Source: Branchipolynoe longqiensis
Lineage: Eukaryota > Annelida > Polychaeta > Phyllodocida > Polynoidae
NCBI GenBank assembly: GCA_030323885.1
Contig: CM059199.1
Span: 34,852,590-34,916,589 of the forward strand
DNA length: 64,000 bases
Direction: 5' to 3'
In this document: positions 46,001 through 58,000 of the stretch, piece by piece
Numbering within the stretch: the first letter of the stretch is position 1
Layout of the letters: the number at the start of each line of letters is the position of its first letter
Program-made: the position numbers and the translations under genes
Notes under the pieces: model-generated
Databases searched by the model: none
The model's input: the letters and a program-made list of their open reading frames with translations, nothing else
What the model was told of the DNA's origin: nothing

Positions 46001-49000
46001 ACCTCCTTATGGCCAAAATGGTCGCAAAGAGGTCGCTGACCACTTTCAACTCTTATGACTGGTTGGCGAGCATTCAGCGACCAGTCAGCCTTTTGGTTGC
46101 AAATTGGTCACCAGTGGTCACAAGCCAGGGTGTGACTGGGGCGTTAGCAATCCTTTCAAATTGATTGTTTGTTTGTTGTTGTTTTACATCCTAGAAACAT
46201 CTATGGTCATATCAGGATGGGTACCAACTTGTGACAGTGCACACTCATGGTGACTTTATAGTGCTGCCCCACTGGGAGACCAGACCACCAGCACCATGAC
46301 CTGATATCCCACTCGGTCACATTGAGCCAATCAGTCCTTGCCCTATCCTAATAATGCCGAGCGCCTGGGTAGGAAGCGACAAGTATCAATTTTTAAGTCA
46401 TTGGTTTGACTCGACCAGGGTTCGAACCCATGATCCCATGGTCTAGCAACATGGGAGACGGACGCTCTAACTCATTTGGCCATCCCGTCTGGTTCCATAG
46501 AATTGATGTTGAGCATGCATTTTCACTGTAATTCGCAATGCCAAAAGGCAGAGGCGAAGTAAATGATTTATTTCTTTATTCTTGATGTGCTTTGTTGGGG
46601 TAATGGGTAAGAGCATGGAGGAGCAGACTTTGAGGTTGGGGGTTCGATATAAGAGTTTCTGGAGGGGCACGGACGCTTTACTTTAAACATTTTAATCTGT
46701 GCTATACATAAATACAATTTGTGATTATGTCTGAATCTGAAACTACTAAAAAACTAAATTAGTGATCGTCCTTCTGAAAGAAAAATCAGGGTCGAGAGGG
46801 CGGTTTTTATTTGTATTTGTAATTTTTTACGGAGAAGAAATACGTAACCAGACGCAATGGCTGAATGAGGTGAGCTTCCGCCTCCCGTTCTAGTAGGTCG
46901 TGGGATTTGAACCCTGGCCGAGTCAAACGAATTGATACGAAAGTTCAATTGCTGCTACCCCGACACATTTTTAACAGTTTTAAAACAAAATCAGGGACGG
47001 GTGATTTTTCAGGCATGGTCGGGGACGATCACCAATTTTTAACAATTTATTTGGCGTTATGGCGTATACTCACGTGTAGTTGCGCTGACCCACTTCACTG
47101 CCAGTCAAGTCACAGTGGCGGTCATACATCAGAATGCATTCATGGCAAGCACCGATATGCCTCTGTGCTTCCTGTCTGAAAGAAACAAAATGCAAGGTTA
47201 AAGCATGCTGACTGCTTAGGCGATGTCACTCCTTCCGTGTAGATACATCTCACCAGGTTAGGTGGCACGGGACCAGTGTTAGGCCATGTATCCATAGACT
47301 GTTCCCTTCTGGTGTGTTCCCATATTCAGTGTCCGCACCTTGTGACATGCCAGACAGACAATGAACCTGTGTTTTGCTTAGTGGTCATTCCCATAGGTTG
47401 GATCCAGGCACTGTATGGCCTTGTGCACAGCACATGTGACGTACTGACAGGCAACATAGAGAATGAACATGGTGTGGATCCACAGCCTTAGATGGTCACT
47501 CTTAAATACCCAACATGACTTACTGACTAAAAGTCTTGAACTCAGTACAAAACTTCCCTTGCTCCTTCCCCCTCTTCTCTTTTCATTTCTCTCCGTTCTT
47601 CATTTAATCATACTTGCTATGAGTCACTAATCGATACCAATGTCCTTTTATCTGCTACATCATTTACCATTATCACTATCATTATCATCAATATCATAAT
47701 TATTATCATCATCACTATGATCATTACTATCATCATGATCATCATCATATAAAAAGTGTAACTAGTTACATTAAATAATGACAAAGACTTAATAAAAAAA
47801 ACTGAGGTCAACCTTGCTAAAAAGTTGTAATCCTAATAACATACCTTATATCCTTTTAGTTTTACTTATTGTATCATGTGTATCTTACTTATTCTTTAAT
47901 AAAAATCAAATATGAATGTGTGTAAATAACCATTGTACATGTTATCTGTAACATGCGTAATTCACGGGGTGGAGATGGTCGGAATTCCCGCCTGTCGGAA
48001 TTCCCGCTAACTAAACCACCAGCGCCCCTCCCCAATACCAACTGGCGGGTAATGAAAGAACTAGCCGCCCGCCTCCAGGGCTCCTCCACCCCCCAACGCA
48101 CGAATCAAATTTCCCGCCAAACCCGGCCACGTGACCCCCCGCCATCTTAAAATTCACAACTGCTGAACCCGCCGCCCTGGCAGGACCTACCCCTTCTTCC
48201 CCACCCACCACACCGCTATTAAGACTAGACGCGGTAGGGTTGAGGGTTCGCGTCCCGCCCACCTGACACTGACCTTGACCTTGAACCATTGTACGCATGT
48301 ACTAATTGATTGATACTTAATGCTCATAACACTAGCCCTTCCACGATGTTTTTAAAATAAAAACCACTATACCCTACGATCGCCTTCGCCTCCGTGAATT
48401 ACCACTCACAGCCGGGAAACCAGTGATACAGGTCTGAGAAATTACATCAATATGAATCAAATTAATTTATCAAACAGAAACACACGAAAACCTAACTATG
48501 TTTATTTGATAGACAAAAATAAAGCAAAGCTTATGCGGCTAAGGATAGGGATAGTAAGTAAGTGTCCCATGCATTAGAAACAAACAATGAACACTTAACG
48601 TTAATAGAAAATCGTGCAGTGCAGTAGACCGATTTCTGCTGGTGAAGATGCTCGATTATATTTAGAATATGATTATTACTTGGATTTATATTATTGTTAT
48701 AAGCATTAGGATCATCTTTCTCAATTCTCTCACTGTAAATCCTATTTGGAAGCAGTCTAAAACGTACTCATCCCCCATCTATCTATTTATGAAGTACCCT
48801 GTGAGTGAGTGATCTGTCAATTAATGGAATGAATGAGTATAATTTATGTGTTGAACTAGACAGAATTGTCGGTCTATGCTATGTATACATGTTGCCTACT
48901 TTAGTTTGAAGTTACTTGTATTGTAATATCCAACTTTAGAGATATTTGAAGCGCAAATATGCCACATTCATTTTGGCATGCACATCGAAACCCCCTAGGC

Positions 49001-52000
49001 TTCAGCAGAAACAACTTATTGTAATGTGAAAACTGTCAAAAGTAAAAGGTTGCAATACAGAAACAACGGTGAAACACTTTGAAATGGTCACCATGTTAAT
49101 TTAGGAACACCAACAACGTTTTCCCAACAAGCAAGTTAAAAAGCATATCACTGTATACATTGTGCGTTCCTTTTCGGTTCCAATCTGTTAATGTAAGACA
49201 TATTTTGAATTAGCGGGATTCTTGATAATGAAAACAACACTTTAATATAATTATGATAGGTGCGGATTATGCTCAGCTCAACATTTACAAACCTATTAAA
49301 TGTAAAGGGATGAAATAGAAAGTCGCCTCTACCTAAAAAAAAACAATAGAGAGGAAATCTGATTTTCGGTGAATTGTCCACGATTACGCCTGTAAGATTC
49401 TTTTTGTGTGTGTGGAGAAATCGTGGAAATCGGCGAAAAGACAGATATCTTTCACCCTTTATTTCCCAAGTTACTCAGAACATGCATAATTTTGTATTCA
49501 GAAAAAAAACACACCCGGAACCCACATGCCACTTGGCAGATTCACCACATATAGCGGTCAACTGAGCAGATCTCCCCCCTCACTTCCGAGACCCGAACCT
49601 TTGCAGTCATGATAAGACCCTCGCCGTGAACTTTGCCACCAACTAGCTCTACAAATTACAATGCGACGACGCAGAATCTCCAAGTCAAAAAGATAAGTGC
49701 CAATGAACAGTAACCGTCACACATGACCGCTGATTAAGACTCGAGTTGAGACCAAGAACTCACAAGAACATGGCCGAAATGAAAAACCGCAATATGCCAC
49801 TCAGCCTTCTACGGCATTGGCTAGATGCGTGATCTTTCCATTACACTATCGACAAACCACAGTTTGTGTATGTCAGCAACTATCAGATAAACTATCATTT
49901 CTAAAGTTAAAATTATTTTGCTTCATATGTTCATAAAACATGGAAAAAGTTTAGTAAACCTAAGGGCAAAGCTTCAACTTAAATAACAAAGGTAGAAATT
50001 GACTCACTTTCATGCCTTTGATCACGGGGAGATGGAAGCACTAATTATTCGACTGAAAATATTTAACCTTGTGGGTAGCCAAAATGCTCAAGAATGAGGT
50101 AATCTATATGAGGTAATTTTCTGTGTGAATATTGAAGTCAGTAGTCGCAAGTCTGGCAGAGTCAGGGTAGCCCGAATGGGGGCGCCACCACGCTCGGGCT
50201 GTGTTATAAACAATACATCGATACTTCTGGGAATTTATACTCTTAACTCTGATAGGCTCCGATTACTTGGATATGGCAAGGATCAGTGGAATGAGGAAAA
50301 CCAATTGTGTGCAGTTGAAAGGCCCCCCGCTTAATCAACTAATGGATCCTCCCAAAAATCAAATACACCACATATAATTGATATCCTCTGGTGCGACTGA
50401 TACTGGTCAACAACCGGTGGAGGCGATGTGGGCCAAAGGTGTTGGGTCATATGGAGTATAACAGTATAAAAATAATCTCCTTCTGTATCTTTATACTCGC
50501 ATAATATGCCATACATCACAGTTTGAAAGTGAGCAGAATGACTTGGCTCACAATGCGGAGAAGGAGAGAATGCCCGATCCGCAGCAAATATCATGGAGGT
50601 TAAGATGGACAGAGAGAAACACTACGGGGGCTCATCATCATCATCATCATGCTGTCGGTCGCGATGCGACAAAGACTGCTTTCATTACTTGACTGCCGCT
50701 CTCCATGGGGGCTACCATTATTTATATCCACATAATAAATGATATAGTACACATACCTTTTGCTACAATTAGATCTATGCTTAAAACTAAGGCGCAAACG
50801 AGAAGAAAGGAAAAGAAATACTACACTCACAAGGTAATTTGACACCGCTGACATTGTCCACAGCTGTTACTGCCATCATTGTGGAAGTAGAGTGCAGGGT
50901 GAATTAGCAGAGTCGCACCGATGAAGACAACAGCGATAACCAGCAGGAAGTCATTGATGAGCAGCCAGATGAGCATGGGAGCATTGCTGGATAGCGCAGG
51001 TCCCATGCCATTAGTGCCCAGCAGTACAAACAGGACAGCCACCACTATGCCCCACCTTATTCTGCCCAGAAAACAGGAATGGTCGACAGGTAGGAGAGAC
51101 GAGTGCTTTTTAGGCAGAGGAGGGTTGGAGTCCTGCAATTTAATTGGGAAAACATTTTTGCAGAAAATGCATCGCATTTTTGGTTTCAATGTTACAATTT
51201 TAATGATTTTGCCTTCTTCTTTGGGGGTAGTAAGTCAAACAGTTATCGTTGACTGTGTAGTAAGTATGTTAACAATACTACATGTATTTAATCTATGCCA
51301 CAAAATGTATCCAAAATATGCTCATATGATTTTGTGTTAAAGTGAAAATATGAGAATTTCCAGATCGGCACCATACATCTACCCACACGTTTTTTTCAAC
51401 TTCTTTTTCTTGTAAGAAACAATTCTTTTGGCTTAACTGTAATAAATCAAATTTGTTTGAATTTGTTGCATGTGTTAAAATGATGTTGTGGATTTTTGTT
51501 AAAATGATGTTATGGATGGATGTTACACAGTTAATTTTAAGAGCTTTCTCAATTTGCATAGATCAAAATCAAAAAGTAAGAAAAGAAATGTCAACTCTGA
51601 GATATGCACAACGTATAAACCTTCATAAGAATATGGATTCTGCTATTATTTGGAATGTTTTCACTTTTGGTTTCCATGTCATAAAAGTGGTACACAGTTT
51701 CTGAGGAAGACTCATATATTTATTTGGGTTCTAGTTTAGCGTGCAGTCTACTGCTAGTGTGTAGTCTACATGAACGAATACCTACATCAGTTTCCTCTTC
51801 AAATTGAAGGTTACAGTTAGCATTATACTTATAATATTCTTATACTTATAAGTTAGGGTTAGTGGTTAGGGTTGGGGTTGGAGAAAAAGTGTAGGTAGAC
51901 CGCATGCTAAAATATAAATGGCCAGCTAGACCGCGCGCTAAAATGTAAATGGCCAGGTAGACCATATGCTAAAGAGTCACCTTTATTTGTTTATTACAGG

Positions 52001-55000
52001 CTTATTTTCTTGGCACAAGTTCTTACAACTAGAAACCAATGACATTCCAGGGGTTATTTAGGAGATCGTGTCACGTTTTCATTAAGGACATAATATACAC
52101 TCAATTCTTTCTGGTTGTGAATTCATAAATTTATGTATTTACAAAATTTAGATTTTTGAATTCAGGAAAGCAAGTTGAAAACATAGCTATATCATGTATG
52201 GTGGATTTAACAATGAACGAAACGAGGGAATAGTATAATTGATTACTGTTGGTTAAATTCAAGCACTTTTGCAGGAATCTGGACATTTCCACGTCTAGGC
52301 TTTAATATGAAGAAATTCAAAGACTTTCCGCGATTTCTAGGATCTGTAAGAACCATATAACAACATCTAACCTCATAACAGGACTGGTACTGAGTTGCGA
52401 CAGTGTGCACTCATGACGGTTTTACAGTGATGTCCCACTGGAATACCGTGCCACCGGCACCATGACCCAAAATCTCGCTTCTAAAGTCACATATACTTAC
52501 ACTGAACTAATTAATCCTTGTCCTATCCTAGTAATACACAGCATCAGAGGAGATTCCGGTAAGAGTAATTTACTCACAGAAATTGAATAAATAACAAGAG
52601 TCAGAGACTCCAGTTATGGATTAATTTGGAGAACTAACTTTCAACGAATACACACCCTATATTTTTTAACTCACTTTGCACCTATATCCATATAAGCCTC
52701 CTGCTGACCAAACTTGGTAGGCTTCTTGCTATGCATTTGTTTCTAATGTAGATTGCAGTGAAGCTGTCCTGTTAAATATTTTACATTCGATACAATATCA
52801 CTTTGTTCATGTGTATTGATCAGCTCCCCCCACATTGCAACTGAAGCTGCGACCCGGCATGTGTATACACTGTTAAAATGCTGGCTAACATATTCAGTCC
52901 TTCTTGAGTCAGCAACGGACACAAACTCAGAATAGGCCTACCCATATTGGATGAGGCCAGTTCAAAACTATGTATCTTTAGCACACCATAGAGATATTAT
53001 TGTTGCATCTGACGAGGTTTGTTTTATTTAACGACGCCTCTAGAGCACATTGATTTTTTATCATTGATCAATTGGACTTCAAAGATATTTCTTTTTAGAG
53101 GAAATCTGCTGCCGCCACATAGGCTACTCTTTCTGATAAGCAGCAAGGGGTCTTTTATATGCACTTTCCCACAGACAGGACACCACAAACCATAGTCTTT
53201 GATGAACCAGTCGTGGACAACTGGTTGGAATGGAAAATAACCCAAAATGCAAATCTATCAGATGATCCAGGATCTATCAGATGATCCAAACCTTCACAGG
53301 TGTACTCTACCGCAAAAATCAACCGATAAAGCAGCAGTGCAATGCTTTCTACGTGTGATAAACTATCAACCGATAAAGCAGCCATACAATGCCTTCTATG
53401 TCTGATAAACTATCAACCGATAAAGCAGCAGTGCAATGCCTTCTATGTCTGATAAACTATCAACCGATAAAGCAGCAGTGCAATGCTTTCTACATCTGAT
53501 AAACTATCAACTGATAAAGCAGCAGTGCAATGCCTTCTACGTCTGATAAACTATCAACCAATAAAACAGCAGTGCAATGCCTTCTACGTCTGATAAACTA
53601 TGTCCACAAATTCATACCGAATCTGTGTAGGATACCACAACCACTACAGATTATGTTAAAGCTGCATAGTCTGATGGTTTTCAGTTTCTGTCATCATTAG
53701 GTTGTTCATTGGCGCATAATTTCCAATTGTATTTAATTCAGGCGGGAAAGCCAGTGCTGATCCCTGGGTTCTACTCCACACACCTAGAGGGACGTGCTGT
53801 TTCCCGCCACTCGGGCATTCGGCCCATTTCCTTCAACCTGTAAAGTTTGCTTGAGCACCTTCAATCCAACAGGATTCGAACCCAGGTCTTCGGGCCGATC
53901 ACAAATATGTAGCTACACCACTACGGGAGGACTGTACAAGGTTTCAAACCTGGATCCTCCCTTAAAAGTGTTGGAGGACAACAAACGGAGACAGTGTTTT
54001 CACAACATGTGTGTTTGTAAACACCTTTAACCTGAATTGTTGCCTGAGATGTGAGGGGGATTGCAAACCCCACTCATAACGGCAATCTCAAAAGTGACAG
54101 CCCTTTCCACCTGGCACTTCTTTCGCACTTTTCCTCCGATTTTGCCATAAATCCATGTATGCTCAGTGTCGGAGTCAGACTCCGTGGACGACGAGTCCGA
54201 CGAGGAATCCGTTGACGAGTCTTTTTTCTTCTTTTTGGTCTTTCGTTTCTTACTTTTCTTCTTCAGGAAGTTGCTTGCTGCCGTCAACATGGCAATTCCA
54301 CTGTCCATAGTCCTGGCCAATGATGAGAACTTGTTCTCGGTCTGCATGTGATTGGCCACTGGCGCAATCGCAGTCAGAGCTCCGAGGACCGCTTTATGAA
54401 TGGTATGGAGGACACCCTCAAACTTCTTTCTTTCATCACTAAGATGAATGTCCCGGTCCATTTCTTTTACTTCGGAATCAGGGATTCCCTTGATTCCGGT
54501 GAGCTTCTCACCCAGCTTGGTGATTACCTCTGTGGGCTTGAAGGTATTAAAGTGTCCTTTAATTGTCTTCCGCATCATGGTGGTAGTTAGCCCTTTCCAC
54601 CTGGCACTTCTTCCGCACTTTTCCTCTGATTTTGCCGTAAATCCCTGTACGCTCAGTGTCGCAGTCGGACTCCATGGACGACGAGTCTGACGAGGAATCC
54701 AATGATGAGTCTTTTTTCTTCTTTTTGGTCTTTCGTTTCTTACTTTTCTTCTTTCTGACCACTTTCTTCCTCGTCTGCGTGAACTCGTCACAAGACGAGC
54801 TCACCGCTTTCTTTGCCTTCTTCCTCATCTTGAGGGGTACTGGTTCTGGAGACGAGTCCACGTCCTGAAACTCTTCATTGGAGACGTTCTCCCAGTCCAA
54901 ATCTTCCACTTGAGGCAGAGGCCTCTTTCGTCCATGAGGTCTGGACAGTCGAAACTCCTCGAGTTTAGTCTCCAAAAGGCATGTCAACCTTGCCTCCAAG

Positions 55001-58000
55001 TCCGACGGGCCCGCAGTTGGCACTTCTGGCCCATCTGGCCCACTGACCTCTTCGGAAATCACATGATCCGGAGAGGGCGGCACTGTCATGACCGCCGATG
55101 AGTCGTAGTCATCAGTAAGCTGAGCTCACAGCTCCAGGCTTACTCCGCTTCGTAGCCATCGGAAGTCTGTAACAATCAAAAGAAAGTTACTATCACCGAC
55201 TGAATTTGACCAAATGTCACAACAGGTTAAATAAAACCAAATATGTGCATCTAGTTGCATTGGAGAACGTATTTAAACCGTTCCAACACAGGCGTGAGCA
55301 AGCTAAAGTGTATTGTCGTAGGTGAATGGTATCGAAACCAAAACCAAACGAGGGGTAGGGACCAGTGTATCAGTAGCCTCCGACACTGTCTGTTCCATAC
55401 ACTTCTCCCCCTGTGGCTACAGCGCCAACAAGTTGGAGAAAAGCTACGAAACTCGGAGGTACGCCTAAAAAAGTGTGGGGAATCCATAAAAGAAACCCAG
55501 GAAACATAAATCCCAATGAGAATCCATAAAAGAAACCGAGGATAAAATCCCAACGAGATGTGGTTCCAGCTAACATCGCTCTCCGTTCGGCAACGGGCGG
55601 CTTGTAGAACAAAGGAAAAAATGCCGCTTTGTTCTATCGATGTTTCACAATCGTAAAACACCCATAAAAGTAAACAAATAACATCTCAAAGTTCAAAACC
55701 TTTGTCAAAAGGTGCGATATGGTATCATAACCAAACTGCACCAAATTCCAACAAATACTTACACTTAGTAAGTCGTCGTAGATAAAAAAATGACGGAGCA
55801 ACTCAACGAATGTCCTCCCGTCGTGAGTTGATTATGCTAATTGCTGGACCCGGATGTGCTTCCTTCTCCCTTGGCTACAAGTAGCCTGAGGCTTAGTACC
55901 GAGGTAAAATATATGTATATATATATATATATATATGGGTCGTTCTCAGAAGTTGTGTACCAATACTGTAACATCAGTACCACACAATCAAAATGCTGTC
56001 AGAATCCTATATATATATACAAGCTACCTCAATGTGTGTGTCCTTTTGCATCTGAATAATTGAAAATAAACATATTCTGACATTTTTAAGTAGGTCAAAT
56101 GATGCTCACACACAATAAATAGCAGTATAGCATGGAAACCAATATGACTATAAAATCAAATATTTTCCACACAAAGCTTAACATTTTTAGGACATTTGAC
56201 ATGTCACTTGCTTTATAAACATTAGTAATAATAATTTGAAACCTCATAGCTATGGTTTTGTGTTATTTGTGATGATTAAAGAGAAAAGCAGAAACATATT
56301 AACAATGTAACAGTCCAAGTGGAATCAACAATTTTACACAAATGTTTGGCTCAAATTTCAATGTTTAGGGGCCATTTCAGGATTTATCTTTTACTGTATC
56401 ATAACTGGGTCCATGCATAAAGTGTCATATGCTGAAAATAGTTCCTATACTGTATCTGTACAAAGTTTCATAGCACTTGCAAGTGGAAATGAAATGTTAC
56501 GATGTTGAAGCTGCATAGTCCGATAAAAACATCAAATTTTCAAAACCAAAAACGTTATCTACATTTGATTCTACATATCTAACTTAGATACTGGCAAACT
56601 TATTAAACTTTAGATGCCGGGTACTGACACACTTATTAAACTTTTGTCACCACATGGTGTTCTCTGTGGCGGAGTGGTTAGAGTGTCTGACTTTTTTTCT
56701 AGGTCAGACTCCTAATCTGAAGGTTGGTGCCCCCACCTCTGCCAATTTGGATTTCCACCGCTGTGGATAACTTACAGCGTCATCAAAGGCCAGTTGCTCT
56801 CATACCATGTCTATGTGGTGTGGGAGGTTAAAAATCCCTTGGGTCAGTAAAAGTGTAGGCTCAGGCTTTCTATCGACAAACTGTCTAATGGTGAAAACAA
56901 GTCTATTCAGGCTTATCCATAATAATAGGCAGTATAAATCTTCCAAGACATAGAAGGGAACACTGAAGCAATTTAATTTAACCTGTTACTGCAGAAGCCT
57001 ATGGTGTCAGAGTTTTTACATGCTTGCCAAAACTAATTTAGCATATTAGCACTTCAAATACCTCAAAAGTTAGCCATTAAATATAAAAGTTACTTCAAAC
57101 TAAATTAAAGTAGAGTATAATGACCAACATTATATGTTTATCTCAGAAAAAAACTGAAACTCAAAACCATCGGACTATGTAACTTTAATGACTCCAGAAA
57201 AGGTCAACTATTTCATCATTTTTATAATTCTTTTTAGAAATAAATGTCTTCAACTTAATGAAGACATTGTATATGACCAATTGAAGTGAAATGTGCTGTT
57301 GTTCAGAGGTTTTCATTAAGTTTGTGACACTTTATTTTCAATGATGTTGACAATGTCACAAATTAGTGATGTAATTTATATTTATTTAGCTACATCCATC
57401 CCAATCAGATACATAATACACAATATTAACATTTACTTTTTATCTAAAATATCTCCCACATTATTGGGCTAAATGATTAAATCTAAATATTGACACTCCA
57501 ATAATGGCTAGTAGACGCAAGTGGTACACAGCTCCTGAGAACGATCCATATATATATATACAGTAGCACCTCTTTAAATCGACCGATCATGGGACCGACT
57601 TTAGGGAGTGGTCGGTTTAGGGAGTTTTAAAAATCTGTACAGTGGTATTGTATGGCCGATGATTTGGGACCCAAGTAAAACGATCGATATAGGGGAGTGG
57701 TTGATCTGTGGAGGTTGTCGGTTAGAGAGGTTTTAGTACTGTATATATATTAACAATTATAATGACAATCTAAATATCTAATGCTGGAATCCATAATATA
57801 TATGAGAAAAAGAATGGAAAAGGCAACAGCTCATTCCTATAAAGAGCAAATAAGTCAGAACCAGAGAAATTAAATAAAAATACTGGAAACTACTACAATC
57901 ACACTAACTTGCAGACAAGACTATGTGTGGTATTTGTAGGAGTCTACTAATTATATTAAGAATGCCGTTGACCAGTCCTATACGCTTTATTTTCATCTTT

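Noticed and set aside
55251..55661. 136-codon - strand frame upstream of the gag-like gene
   Set aside because: Tryptophan/serine-rich with no family match and no start context; probably a non-coding leader or repeat of the element.
56655..56740. Possible tRNA-Leu/Ser gene
   Set aside because: Box A is good, but the anticodon and T arms are broken and SINE body sequence follows.
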